A DNA stretch of 64,000 bases, taken from Magicicada septendecula (taxonomy: Eukaryota; Arthropoda; Insecta; Hemiptera; Cicadidae). The translations under genes and the position numbers were made by a program. Location: positions 126,207,927 through 126,271,926 of the forward strand of contig CM068367.1 of assembly GCA_034769895.1 (NCBI GenBank), given 5' to 3'. How positions within the stretch are numbered: the stretch's first letter is position 1; every line of letters starts with the position of its first letter. Positions 34,127-46,263 of this stretch are shown here, in pieces. A model generated the notes under the pieces. The model did no database searches, was not told where the DNA came from, and saw nothing but the letters and a program-made list of their open reading frames with translations.

Positions 34127-35885
34127 TATGGTGGCTACACACATAACTGCATGCTTGACAAACATGCATGATCAAATTTTTTGTACAAGCACACACAAAT
34201 TCCCTTCACCACCACATGGCACAAGTATGTTTGAACAGCAGTAGTTGGTGCTTGGAATGTGTCAAGCTTGGATGATGATGATACGTTCACTTTGGCTGCT
34301 TTTGTCCTGGTTTTAAAAAGAAAAACACAAAAGAAGAAAGATAACATGTGGTGTAAGGACTGGTTAATGAAAAGAAAAACCTACTCTTACATTAACTTAC
34401 TGAGTCAATTGAACATACATCTTCATGCATAGCATAATTACCTCCGAATGAACGAAGAAACTTATTTGAACATTTTATCGCTTGTCACACCTTTAATGTA
34501 ACAGGATACAATCATGAGAGAAGCTATAACACCACATAAAAGATAAACATTGTGAATAACATCAGACCACTGTGATTTGTTGTTACCGAAAGGTGTTATG
34601 AAGATCTCAAACATTCAACTATAATTTTACCACAGGCACTAAATTACATAAGTTCCTGAAAGCTGTCATGCAATTTATGAGGTGTTGAAAACAAATTATT
34701 TAAAGGTATACATTTGAATAAAACACTTATTTAAAATTAATAATGCCTTAACACTTTTACTAAACATTTATTAGATATATCAAACTATTTTAATGGGATA
34801 GATCCAGAGATTAATAATGAAATTAATCATCACTGTAATTAGAAATAAAGAAAGTGAGTGAGTGATTGGAATTGTTGTCAGCAGAATTATCATACAGCAG
34901 AGTAGCCAGTGATGGTAACTGGCATAACTCCTTGTCTGATTTTTGTAGCTTTAATGATGAGATTGAGGCAAATACATGGAAGATGTATTGTTAACAGAAT
35001 TAATACAAATCGATTGACATGGTCAACTGACCAATTTCAGCCATAAGTAAAGCCTCATTTATAATTTTTTTTTACTAACGATCTGTGAGCATTATTTGTT
35101 ATATCTCTCATCCTAAGAGCCCAATTTTTACTAAAAACACCATATCTATCATCTTTCATCTTGGTTTTTTAAAATGCTGTTCAATCGTTTCTATGAAGCT
35201 ATCACACTTATCTTTACTTTGAGTAGGGGTAGGCTTTATTTATTTATTTTTTTTTGAGTTGATTGAATTAGGATTTCTTCAGGTGAAGATGCCTCATATG
35301 ATGTTATATGAGTTGACTCAGATTCCCGAATAGATTCTTTAATATCTTCTACAGAGTTTTTAGTTGTTTGTACTCCAGCTTCTTCCTGAAAATAATAATC
35401 ATAACATGATAACTAATGATAGTTAGTTCTGAAGCTGTTTATCTATTTTCCACTGTATCCCATTCAGCACGTTCTGGATCAATTAATTTATATTTTTCTA
35501 ATAATATATGCTGCGTCCTTCCTCACCTTATCATGATACTCTGTGGATTTAATATGCCAGAGACATGGCTGATTGTGGTAGGTTTGAATAATTCACCTAA
35601 TTCTCAGTTCCCTTCCCGCAGAACACTAGTCATGGTGCGAATTATAATTACAACCATATACATGCGTCCACCACCAAGAACTCGCTCACAATTGATGTTT
35701 GGTTGTATGAGATTATATGTTCAGTTTTGCCTGCGCAAGCACAGTTTGCTCAAGCATGCAGATGAAAAGTCAATCGATCTTCAAAATGCTTGCACAAAAT
35801 TATCCTACAGACACTCGAGCATGCTTGTACAAAAAGACAGATCATGCATGCTTGTCAAGCATGCAGTTACGTGTAGCCACTTTTA
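34127..35885 (+). mobile_element. Decayed PIF/Harbinger-like transposon
   Basis: Inverted termini face each other: GGTGGCTACACACATAACTG at 34130 and CAGTTACGTGTAGCCAC ending at about 35881. Both are followed internally by matching CATGCTTGACAAGCATGC blocks. Between them, on the plus strand, are decayed Harbinger-transposase-like words: NMWCKDWLMKRKTYSYI near 34350 and YLRMNEETYLNILSLVTPLM near 34440, and ESCHAIYEVLKTNYLK near 34660, broken by stops. The 3-bp target duplication expected for the family is not clear. Confidence 0.6.
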
Positions 35886-36449
35886 CACACGTCACTTCTG
35901 CTTAGTCTGTAATGTTATGAAATCCTTCGCAGTCTCCATCACCACCTAACTATTAGCTGTTCATAATTTTATTCATTTTGCATACTTAAAACACTACATG
36001 ATTCTTAAAACAATTTTAAATGCTGAAAACAGATTGACACATATTAGTCAAAGTTTGTCACCTAGATGAGTTACTGCCATTATAACAGACATGTATATTC
36101 ATTTATTAACCATTCTAAACAGCATTCTGGCTAATGTACATGGTTTTGTTATAAATATGTACTGTAGTAAAGTAAAACACAAAGGCAAAATAATGTAGAG
36201 TTTGTGATAAACACTTACTACAATAATGTAGTGTAATAAATTTCACAGAAATCCGATTGCACAGAAAGTCAGGCATAATACTGCTATGTTGAGCTGAAAT
36301 GAACGTTTTCCACAGCTGAAATGATAGGATCAACCAACCACTCGATCAAGCAAGTGATGGTGGCCAAAAAAGGAGTTAACAGGTGTGGAGAAGAGGATCC
36401 TTTGGTTGGATGCGGAACCAGGACAATAGATGAAGTACCAACTTGTATT

Positions 36450-37148
36450 ACAACAGAAGAGGTGATTTGAAAACCAACTATGGTCGTTGAGGAAAGGCTC
36501 TTGACTGTTCCTGAATTAAGGAAAGGGTCTGATGGAAAAGTCGCTAAAGAGGACATTACACAAGAGGTCATTGATGAAAACCAAACAGACCATAATATAC
36601 CGTTATTCATAATGGCTTATAGGTCGTCAGTACATGACACAACTGGCATGATTCCAGCAAAACTAATGTTTGAGTGGGAGATTTATCTTCTGGAGACTTG
36701 ATACTCAGATCACCTGAGACTCAGTTGTTCCAGTTGTTTGGAGATCATTCTGTGCAGCAGAGTTTCATAACATTCTAGGTCATGTGAGATACCTTCCAGA
36801 CAGTATTTGACTAGTCTAGCATTGAGGCCGCTATGTACTACAATGCAAGGCATCAGAGGTATAAATATTGCATTCGAAGTGGCCCAGTTCAGTTACACCT
36901 GACGATTCTACAAGTGTGGATTGAAGTGCTTGTTGTGGTTTAGTGGAAAGCGATTATTGCATTAATTAGTATGAAACCGTAACAAGGTGACATTTATTGT
37001 TGTGTGTTGGATACATTTAACTTAAATTATTGTATATGAATGCCTTTGTTGATTTCCAACTGTTGTGTCTTATTAAAGTTTGTAATTAGTGGCTTCAATG
37101 GTGTCAGTTACACTGTACAACACAATGTTCTGTGACACCGTCATAACA
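36450..37148 (+). pseudogene. Gypsy integrase end plus LTR remnant
   Basis: The plus frame contains HNIPLFIMAYRSSVHDTTGM and PAKLMFEWEIYL, the conserved end of the gypsy integrase core (usual AYRSSVHETTG...P.ELMFGR). It is followed by an LTR-like stretch with a TATA-like GAGGTATAAATATT (about 36858) and an ATTAAA near 37073, ending ...GTCATAACA. This is a 3' fragment only. Confidence 0.65.
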
Positions 37149-37189
37149 ATATTTATATAGTCTCTGTATGTGGTATATGGTTAATTTTT

Positions 37190-37975
37190 GTAAAATGTCC
37201 ATACAAACTTATATACTTGATATAACTAGTATATTCCCTAAGCTGCACAACTCTCTTACCATTTTAAATGAAGTACATTTATTGGATAAATTTTGATATT
37301 AGATATTTTTTAATTATAAGAAAAATTATGAAAATTACTATTACCCTACCAATATTTGTTAGTAAAGTGATAATTGTAAAGCAATTATACAATAAACACT
37401 AAACATTCCAAACAATCAGATTTGTGTTAAAATTCCTTTTAGTCTGACACCCCACTCGACTTTCAGAATTTTTTATATTTTTGATCCCACTTTGGTGCCC
37501 TTGGCTCAAATAATTTTTAAATTTCCAAAACTGTACATTATATTCAGATTTTTGTTAAAATGCTTTTTAATTTGAATCTCACATGGAATTTGCAATGTTA
37601 TCAAACTCTGCTTCACTTTTTGGGTCCTGATATCCCAAAATTTTCAAAAATGAACAATAAATTCATATTTTGGCTAAACTTTCCTTTAATTTGATACCCA
37701 ACATGAACTTTGGTGATTTTTTTCAAATTTGGACCCTCTTACATTTTTGCCTCCCGCACCCCTACTTATGGGGGATCAATGTCAAAAAACAATAGGGTTC
37801 TATTGGGTAAAAGTATGGGCATGTGCACCAAGTTTTATGAAAATCCACTGATGTGTTCAAAAATTATTGTGAGACATATCCCAAAAGAATGGACAGGCAA
37901 GCAAATGCCAAACGTTCGAATCAAAACTAAAAACTTGCTTCACTCGTTAAATAAAAATAGATTACCTTCTTAAAT
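37190..37975. repeat. Dispersed repeat with about 120-bp tandem monomers, copy 1
   Basis: Part of a family seen again at 38456-38960 and 48420-48720 in the same orientation. It starts ACTAGTATATTCCCTAAGCTG and continues with degenerate units sharing CCAAAATTTTCAAAAATGAA and a GACACCC-type word, spaced roughly 115-125 bp, then a TATGGGGGATCAATGTC block and a tail rich in GAGACATATCCC. No coding domain recognised. Confidence 0.6.
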
Positions 37976-38110
37976 TAAAAGCCAGATTTAATAAAACTAA
38001 TTTTAGCAAATAATTTGAATAACACATTTTACAGATTATATATTTAAAGTAGATTGTACAGTTACATCATGTCTAGTTTCTTACTGTTCTAAGTAACTGA
38101 CATTCCTTAC

Positions 38111-38283
38111 GTTTTCTCTGTAATATCATACTCCCTATCATGTTTCTCTTCTTCGGTAAGAAACTGGCCAATCAGATGTTCATACAACAAAGGGTTTCTC
38201 TTGCGCATCTCTTCTTCACTAAAATAAGAACCCTCTGTTATGAGTTTTCTTAAAGCTTCAAATCGCCTGTTCTTAATCTGTAC
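38111..38283 (-). CDS. CCDC97: CCDC97 coding exon 2
   Basis: The acceptor TTCATTGCAG is followed by GTA-CAG-ATT (phase 0) and the exon encodes VQIKNRRFEALRKLITEGSY, FSEEEMRKRNPLLYEHLIGQ and FLTEEEKHDR. The run NRRFEAL..L..G.YFSEEEM..R.PLLYE..IGQ.LTEEE is the hallmark block of CCDC97. It ends with AC before GTAAGG (phase 2). In human cells CCDC97 has been found with U2 snRNP/SF3b components (general knowledge); the role in this organism is inferred by homology. Confidence 0.93.
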
Positions 38284-38374
38284 CTGCAATGAAAACAGGA
38301 AAACTTAACGTTCACTCAGTCATCTGCAGTATTATATATACTGAATCAACGGAACAAAGAAGAATCTGAACATA

Positions 38375-38375
38375 A

Positions 38376-38412
<37 letters not shown>
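38375..38412. repeat. Short (GT)n-rich microsatellite
   Basis: GTGTGTGTGTGTGTGTGTATGTGTATGTG in intron 1, about 90 bp upstream of exon 2 in transcript sense. Confidence 0.9.
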
Positions 38413-38455
38413 CAAATATAATTTAATTATTATGTGGTTCTGGCAATATATCATG

Positions 38456-38960
38456 AGTCTGAAACCTGGGTAACTAGTATTCTCCCAGAGCTACAGAACT
38501 CGCACACTATTTTGAACAAAGTACATTTATTATTACATAAATTCCATATTACAACATTTTTCAATTATGAAAAAAGTTACACAAATCTTTATTTCCTTAC
38601 TATTTTTTAATAATATAACAAAATTAGAGGATACAATCTTACAGTAAAAATTAAAAATTTGAAACTTTTGACTGGGTTATAATTCAGTTTACTCTGACAC
38701 CCTACTGGATTTTCACAATTTGTTCACAGTTTTGACTCTTTTTTGAACTCTGCAGTCCCAAAATTTTAATATTTCAAAAAATTAACACTACACTCAGATG
38801 TTAGTTAAAATTCTCATTAATTTTATACCCTACATTTTTGCGATTCGATTTTATTTTTTCACCTACTTTCTGTGCCCAGACATCAAAAATTTTGAAATTT
38901 TCAAAAATGAACACTATATTCAGATCCTGATTTACACTCCCAATAATTAGATACCCTGTT
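38456..38960. repeat. Dispersed repeat with tandem monomers, copy 2
   Basis: It begins GGGTAACTAGTATTCTCCCA and matches copy 1 (37190). It contains at least two monomers with CCAAAATTTTAATATTTC and AAATTTTCAAAAATGAACAC. Confidence 0.6.
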
Positions 38961-38994
38961 GTACATTAGAAAACCCCCAACCATCATTGTATAT

Positions 38995-39282
38995 TGTTAA
39001 ATAACCGTTTTCCTGCTGATTATTTTAACCGTTAATATTATTATTGTGATTTATTTGATTATGATTTATCGTTTAACTGATTTCCTTTTATTTGAACGAA
39101 TTGATGAAATTCCACCAGTGGCATGTGTTAATTGTAACCGACGTTGTCTTCTTCGGATGACCTCGTCCCATTCGACCGTCTCTCTACGTTGGTTCAGAAT
39201 TATAAGTGGAATAGTCAATCGAATGATGTTTATTATACTTAATTACTTACTTTGAATGCAGATCTCCCTTGTTAACTATCCT
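38995..39282 (-). repeat. Solo LTR, same family as the CCDC97-end LTR
   Basis: 288 bp matching 2609-2896 at nearly every base, same orientation. No primer-binding site or internal region follows, so it looks like a solo LTR left by LTR-LTR recombination. Near-identity to the other copy suggests recent movement of the family. Confidence 0.8.
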
Positions 39283-41677
39283 GTCAACAAGTTAGAGTCG
39301 AGAATACAAGCTAAAACATTTAAATAAACTCATTGCCACCAGTGAGTGTTACCAACTGGTGTCAGCTGTTCACATAACCTGAATTCGTATTGTCTAAAGA
39401 AATAATTGCATGATCTCCTTTGTCTGGTTAAAAGTCAGTTTATTCATTAATAATTCTTGTGGAATCATCTTATCTACCAATGACATTAGTTGTCGTTCAT
39501 TTACAATACCAATTAATTTTATAAAAACTCTTTCTCAGGGTGGTCATTCTGTGTCAGAAAATCATATTAGTGAAAATTTAGTTAAGTCGTTTGACTTTAA
39601 AATAAGTCCTTTTAACTGCAAAATACGCAACGAGAAGAGTTACACTACTATAACAATGTAGTAGTAGGAGAGTTATTACATTAATAAAGAAAATTTTAAA
39701 TTAATAACATAAAATTCAAGAGACGTCTGGCGTCAACATTTTTAGGTTACACCTTGTGTGTCTGAGATGGTACCCAGTTAATCTTGATTTATGAATAAAT
39801 CTGTTTAACAATAAATAATTTTCATAAAGGTAATAAGGTTCAAAGCCCTTTTTGAGTTCATAAGTTAATAACATAAATTAAAAATGACTGGCGTTAACAT
39901 TTTAGGTTAGATTTGGTGTATCTGAGGTTATACCCAGTTAACCTTGATTTATGAATAAATCTTGTTAACAATAAATAATTTTTATAAAGGTAATAAGGTT
40001 CAAAGCACTTCAGTGTTCGTCTTAGTTCATAGTATTCATTAGGTTCGATACGTTTATCGCATAAGTTGATAATTCTTATAAATACAATTAATTGCCACCA
40101 TACTTCCCTTAATTCACACAATTGAAAATTATTATACACTATGCAATCGTTAATTCACTGTTACATCTTCACTAAACTTCGTTGCTTTATTTACTTAATA
40201 CTTTATAACACTTTGAGTAAATGAGGTTAGCTCGATTCGTATTTACATTCGAATTCCGCACTGCATGACGGGTATTCTCTTGATTTAATTTAGCGCGGAG
40301 CTGTCGTCTGTCTTGCGTTGTTAACAATGAAGAAGTGACGAATTCATTTGGCGTTGGTTCTCACTGTTCCCAAAAAATTCGTCTCACACCTCTTGATATA
40401 GGTTATCTGATTGGTCCAAAATTGATGACATTCCTTTGTGGGTGCATCCTCCCTCTTTACTAAACTATTTAACTTTCTTTAAAGCGTGGGTCTTTGGTTT
40501 GGAGATTAAAAAAGTGACGCCAAATATTTTGTCTAAAATAATGAAAATGCCTTAAAACTGATAATTACTCATTATGCGAGTTGTGAGCTATAACACAGCT
40601 TTACCATGCCTTTGCAATTGTTCAGATAAGCATTTTGATATCTCACACCACAACTTTCTGTTCATTATCAACGAAGATCACTTTTCGACCTTATGGTTAA
40701 TACAAAATTTAATAAACTTATGCACTATTTGACTTAAATTAACATTTGGTTATCATATCTCATAGAGATGATGCATGCCAGGTCCTTTTTTACACTTATT
40801 ATTCAATATTTAGCTATAATTGTGCCCAAAACACATAAGTTACGCCTAGGCTTCAGTATGCCTATAGCACTATGAACTAGATTCACTTATGCTATTTTAA
40901 TAGTTGAGTCTGAACCGTTTATAATATGTCATAATTAATCTCAGATGAAATTTTTTGTGGTCATCTCAGTTTTTGTTAATCTACTCTTTTTGTTGGATTT
41001 AGTCCTTATAATCACCTCAAGTTCTGTACTAATAGGTGTCATATTAATTATCCTTATTTTAATTCATACATTTTTTATTAAGTCCTTATCTCTTACATAA
41101 ACAATCATCATAGTTACTATCAACTTTTACAATAGTTGGTTTACATCTGGATATTCTTATTTGATGGCAATTCAATAATAACTCTTGCTCCTAGTGCCAA
41201 CAGGTCATGTACCTCTTATTTATTATTATTATTATTATTATGAATTAATTCAGTGATAAGCATTATTGGTTTACATAACAATAGTGATATTACATTTCAT
41301 TGTTTACCTTGAGATCATTTTCTTTCTAGTTTTACTAGTATTTCTATGGTTATTTAGTGTATTTAGTGAGTAAATTCTATGCTGTCCCATTTCAGTCTGT
41401 TAATTTACATTAATCACAACACACATCACATTCTTGGTAATTAATCTTTGTCATAGAATTGTCTTTATAATATCTAGTTTCAGTATCGTATAAGACACTA
41501 TAGTTTCATAATATGTTTAGTATAGAATCTCGTAATTATAAGTGAAAATTCTCAGTGAGTTAGGTTATGTGGACCCCCCACTCTGATTTACAACAATAGG
41601 TTTATATGGCGTGTTGTTTCTATACATTTCACTCACTTATTCTTATTTACTAACAGTATTAACTATTATTTATTAAA
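39283..41677. other. AT-rich intronic DNA with the tandem duplication
   Basis: Apart from the duplication at 39704-40016 and a short (TTA)n run near 41220, nothing coding or mobile is recognised. Confidence 0.5.
39704..40016. repeat. Tandem duplication of about 155-165 bp
   Basis: The block AATAACATAAA...GGCGT(C/T)AACATTT...AAGGTAATAAGGTTCAAAG occurs twice in a row, about 39704-39866 and 39867-40016, with moderate divergence. Confidence 0.75.
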
Positions 41678-41785
41678 TATTACTATTGTTTGACGACTCA
41701 GAACACTAAGTTTTTTATAAGTAAAATCGTGAAGATTTACCTTACAAAAAACTTAGTGTTCCGAGTCGTCAAACAATAGTGATAT
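41678..41785. repeat. Fold-back element (about 108 bp)
   Basis: Arms of about 37 bp (ACTATTGTTTGACGACTC...AAGTTTTTT and its complement) differ at one base and enclose a loop of about 30 bp that itself pairs weakly (GTAAAATC...GATTTAC). This would form a stable hairpin in DNA or RNA. It is probably a small fold-back MITE. Confidence 0.85.
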
Positions 41786-42640
41786 TTAGTTAAGTAACGG
41801 ACACGTCATGGACAACGAAATCCAAGAATATTATTTATTGTTCTGGTTGTTATTGTTCAGTTTAACTCATATTCTGTTTACAAATTTAATGGTTATTTAT
41901 CAGTTTTTTTCTGATATTCATTGAGTCCTATCAATTACACAAGTTGCAGATAAGAGACAATCTTATTGTTACCTATTATACATTATTATTTTACGCTAAT
42001 ACAGGATTTATTTTCACTCTCATGCTCATTATTGAGTATGTTTTTACTTTAAATCATTATTATAGTCATAGTCAAGTCATTTCAGATGGTCTGTTAGTGG
42101 TTTTATAGTATCATTTGTCCTACAATATGGAGTTCTCTTTTTCTATTTTATTTATCTTATGGTTATTCTCATCTTGGTCTAGAGTGGTTGAGATATTTTA
42201 TTTCTTCCTTGCCTTATATTCTTATTTGGATTTTTCCATGATGCCTTTTAACTTGTTCTTTTCCTACTTATTGTATAGTAAAATTGAAGGTTAAGGGCAT
42301 ATGCGCAGAAACCAATTTATGGATGGACGAGTCCACTTTGAAATTGTGAATGGTGGGAGGGTAACAGAGGATCAGCTGGTATACAAGTGAAGGTGTTGCC
42401 AACTTTGCGTGTGATGTTTTAGTTACCCGTACATTGTTAGTTACTGTGTGACGTGCTATCTCAATCTTGCAACTGTTATTATTATTTGAATTTATTATTA
42501 ATTGTATCGTTGTTTTACAGTCACTCATTTTTATTAGTTATTTAACTTTTTAGTTTAATTTAGTTATTGGTAGTTTTTATTCTGTACTTATGTATTATAG
42601 TAATTATTTGTGTTATCATCCAGTAATAAGATTTGTTAAA

Positions 42641-42755
42641 ATGAATACTTCTCCTTCAACTAGCAAAGGCAGGAAAGTCATTCATAGACAAGCACGGGAA
42701 ATAATAATAAACAGTTTTGTGTTGTCCAAGATTCAAAAGATTCTTGCAATTAAAT
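42641..42755 (+). pseudogene. Fragment resembling an IS630-like transposase N-terminus
   Basis: The frame MNTSPSTSKGRKVIHRQARE...IIINSF matches in pattern the start of the transposase remnant at 54268 (MNDASTSAS...KRKVFNGQARQLI). It stops at 42753-42755. Only this segment is recognisable. Confidence 0.45.
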
Positions 42756-43816
42756 AATACGAGGAACACGTTCCTTTATGTAATGATAAACTGCAGAGAT
42801 AGTCGTGTGTAATTAAGGAGTGGAAGTGTACAGTTTGCAAATTCCATTGAGATAAGAACGGTCAGAAAGGCTGTAGTTTTTTACGTCTCAGCAGTACACA
42901 ATGACAGAACCAGATAACACTCAGATATGTTTATAAAACATTCTGATATGTAACAGCAACAAATTCCGATACGTGTGAACAGTACATATCATTTGCTTGA
43001 TTTGGATAGTAATACAATTACAGTATTATTATTATTATTTGATTTATGTCGGAAACAATAAACGTATAATTTTTTTTAAACCCAGCTGTGTGACTGCACG
43101 CACACACACACGCACACACACAGAGATAGAGATTCGTGGTGTAAACAAAGAAACTTATTATCATGTCGATTGTACCTATTTTAAAATCTTATTATGTCCT
43201 TACGAATAAAAATAACTGCAATCGCTGCTCCTTTTTTCCATTTATGTATCACGGTACAGACTTATAGTATACTTGTTATGCTCTGAAAGACTTTACTCTT
43301 TTATTTACGTTATTTCAGCATAATCGACTTTGAATATAACACTCTTTGTTTAGACAAAGTTTTAGACAAACTCGCGACATTTACAAACAAACCTTAACAG
43401 GCGCGAGTTTTTGTTACTATTAGAAATAATGTTCATAGGTTGGCAGCACCGTCTCTGAGGAATTCTCTTCTCACATCTCACAGCGACTCCCACCACATTG
43501 CCTTTCCCCTCTGACCGTAAGAGTTTCACGCATTTCCATGCCGTTAACTTTCAATTTTGCTATACCTGTTTTTTGTCTACTCACCTACCTAATCTATTGG
43601 GTATTTGGGTTAATCACATTTGGTATAGTATATTCTTTGTTGTTGTATTAGTTACTATATTATTCGTTGTTTGTTGATTCATTATTTAGTCCTTAATTCT
43701 TGAACTGAATTTAATACTTGTTATACAATTATTTATACTTGGTTGTTCATGTGTCAGCTGATGGTTAGTTTATGTTTATTTGGGGTTCTTAGGTATGGTG
43801 ACGATATGTAACGTTA

Positions 43817-43819
<3 letters not shown>

Positions 43820-43848
<29 letters not shown>

Positions 43849-43849
43849 T
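43820..43849. repeat. (AT)n tract, target of the following LTR element
   Basis: About 15 AT units end at the LTR start (TGCGACAG). Another (AT)n run follows the presumed end of the element at 46737. Confidence 0.85.
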
Positions 43850-44739
43850 GCGACAGTACAGATAAGTGCTGTACTGAGCATTGAATATAAAAACTTAAAT
43901 ATACATAATAAATTGTAAAATAATTAATAATGTATTAGAAGTAAGCATGTCAGGGATTGCAAGCTTGGCTCAGACAAAAATATGGACAGGTGTTTTGATT
44001 TGACCTGAATCGACTTGTACACACACACAGATGTAACTGAAAGTGTGTACAACAGTATTTTGCATGCGTGTGTGACACAGGACTATGCAGGCGAGTTTAC
44101 CACCCCAGTATGAATAATTGCGTAATTACTGTTTTTCCGTAATTATTCATAAACTATAAATAATGAGTAAAAGCCAAAGACACAATAAAATGTAATAAAA
44201 TTAACTACATACTGTGTATGAAAACCACGTGAAAGGGACACACCGTACGAGTGTAGTGGCGAATGTGTACAGATCGAAAGGGTTAAGCTACAATGTCCAA
44301 AAGTACAGCGAACATGTGTAGTGAAAATAGTTATAAGATGGGTATAAGAGTATAGTCAGGAAATGATATTTTTAATAAAATAATGATTAGAATAGAATAT
44401 TTAGTCAGTAAGGATGTATACAGCGTAAACCTTACGGCATAGTAACAAAGCAATAATGAATTTTTTTAAGTCGAATCAAGTGCCTTGCACACAATTTCAT
44501 TATTACTAAATAAATTTGAAATACCGTTACAAGTTATATAGAGTTATTATTACAGATACACCTGAACCCCAAATACACATACACGCCATTATAGGAATGT
44601 TATATAAAGAGTATGAGTTAAATTAATGTACAGATTAAAATACACAAAGAAGGGTAATTTGTCACCTTTTGGCATCCCAAAGAACGTGGGATTCCACAAA
44701 TTTAAAATGCACTTAAATGTTGGTATTTAAAATGTTGCA
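43849..44739 (+). repeat. 5' LTR of the deleted gypsy element
   Basis: 891 bp from TGCGACAG to GTTGCA, directly upstream of the primer-binding site. The 3' copy is reduced to its final 30 bp. Confidence 0.65.
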
Positions 44740-44742
44740 TGT

Positions 44743-44761
44743 TTGGCGCCCAACGTGGGGC
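44743..44761 (+). promoter_or_regulatory. Primer-binding site
   Basis: TTGGCGCCCAACGTGGGGC immediately after the LTR is a typical arthropod gypsy primer-binding site. Confidence 0.8.
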
Positions 44762-45177
44762 TATTCAAACACAAATAGATTTGTATTTGTATTAGTATAA
44801 TTTAACAAAATATACTGTTGCATATTTGTCGCCCATGAACGTGTGGCCCGATCCCCACCATTTAACTATTAAAATTTTTTGTGTAGCTAAATGCTTGCTC
44901 TAAAAATAAGGGTGTGTTAAATGAAAAATATATTATATGTAATAATAATTATTTATATTAAACATTAACTGAATGTTATGTTAATTGTTGTGTATTAAAA
45001 CACAGCTGGCGCCTACAAATAATATTGTTTGTCTATGTAACAGGTGTAACTGTAATGAGTATAAATAATAACTATTAATAAAAATAAAGAAATAAATAAA
45101 TAAATAAGTAGGGAACGGTTATCAATAATAATTGTTAAAGAATAACTACTAAATAAATATTTTAATAATACTTCAAC

Positions 45178-45718
45178 ATGACGACTCCAGGAAATTTGGA
45201 CATAGAGGCGTTTCAAATGATGATGCATGCTTGGATAGACGAAATAAGCACAAAACAAACGGAAAATATAAATGCTAAAATAGACGAATTAAAAGAATCT
45301 AATAAGAAACAATTAGAAGAACAAACTGAAAATTTTAAACAAGACACCATAAAATTGACGGAGAGCTAGAAGAATTAAAAATTGATAAGCTTGAAATAAA
45401 ACGAACAATAATAGACAGTACTGCACAGTTAACCGAAAAAATTGTTGATACAAATTTACGTATTGACACGATCACAGAAAATGTCTGTGGAATAATTGAT
45501 AAACAAACGGAGCTAATATGTGAAGAATTCATACTAGTTGAAAATACGTTTGTAACTACTAACGATAAATATAAAAAAGTAATTAACATTAAGGAAAAGA
45601 AGGAAATAAAGGTTAATAAAACGTACCTTATTAATAGCGATATCCCAAGTGTGAGACACACACACACTAATAAGTCACATAAGATGACACATATGAAACA
45701 CAAGGCACCACACTTATG
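45178..45718 (+). pseudogene. Gypsy Gag coiled-coil N-terminus
   Basis: ATG at 45178 gives MTTPGNLDIEAFQMMMHAWI, then Lys/Glu-rich helical sequence (KIDELKESNKKQLEEQTENF). A stop at 45367 is bypassed by a frameshift, and the coiled coil continues (LEIKRTIIDSTAQL, NLRIDTITENVCGIIDK) to a TAG near 45719. It resembles the Gag N-terminus at 26725-25785 in composition and position after the primer-binding site. Confidence 0.65.
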
Positions 45719-45777
45719 GAGATAAATATCACTGTAGGCCTAACAAGAAACGTAGTAAATTATCTATACGAAACACT

Positions 45778-46263
45778 ATGCAAAATTGTGGTAAGTATGA
45801 TGTTAGATATAAGCACGATAATTATAAACCGAACGATAATTATAACTATAATTATAGTAATTACAATGAATATTATCATAAACGACGAATGAAAAAACCG
45901 TCGACAGCTGTTCACGTCGGTTCACTCAACCAAACTAGGGACGAGAGAATTGAGAAAGAGCGAAGCATTTGTAACGAGAGAAAGAGGGGAGATTTTGTGT
46001 GGCCGACAGGCAAAATGAAAACGTTGCCCTATGAACAGGTGACTTATACGATAAAAACGGACGTCGCAGTAATACAATGGAATGCGGACGTTGTTTACAC
46101 GAGGGTAAGAACAATAGTAAACACGTCGGCGACTATACGGCAAAGGAAACAATGTCCGGCAGCTGGTCAAACAATACAATGCAATGGTTATAAGAGGGGT
46201 GTCAGATCTAACGACACTGCAACTCAGAACTCAAGGCAAATGAAAATAAATAATTATTTTTAA
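45778..46263 (+). CDS. 161-codon frame, Tyr/Asn-rich then basic; unknown
   Basis: The frame opens MQNCGKYDVRYKHDNYKPND with Asn-Tyr repeats, then an Arg/Lys-rich part (NERKRGDFVWPTGKMKT) and ends QMKINNYF. It lies in the deleted gypsy element, downstream of Gag, and may be part of a Gag tail or an env-like remnant. I recognise no domain. It could be chance coding in an element remnant. Confidence 0.35.
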   Translation: MQNCGKYDVRYKHDNYKPNDNYNYNYSNYNEYYHKRRMKKPSTAVHVGSLNQTRDERIEKERSICNERKRGDFVWPTGKMKTLPYEQVTYTIKTDVAVIQWNADVVYTRVRTIVNTSATIRQRKQCPAAGQTIQCNGYKRGVRSNDTATQNSRQMKINNYF

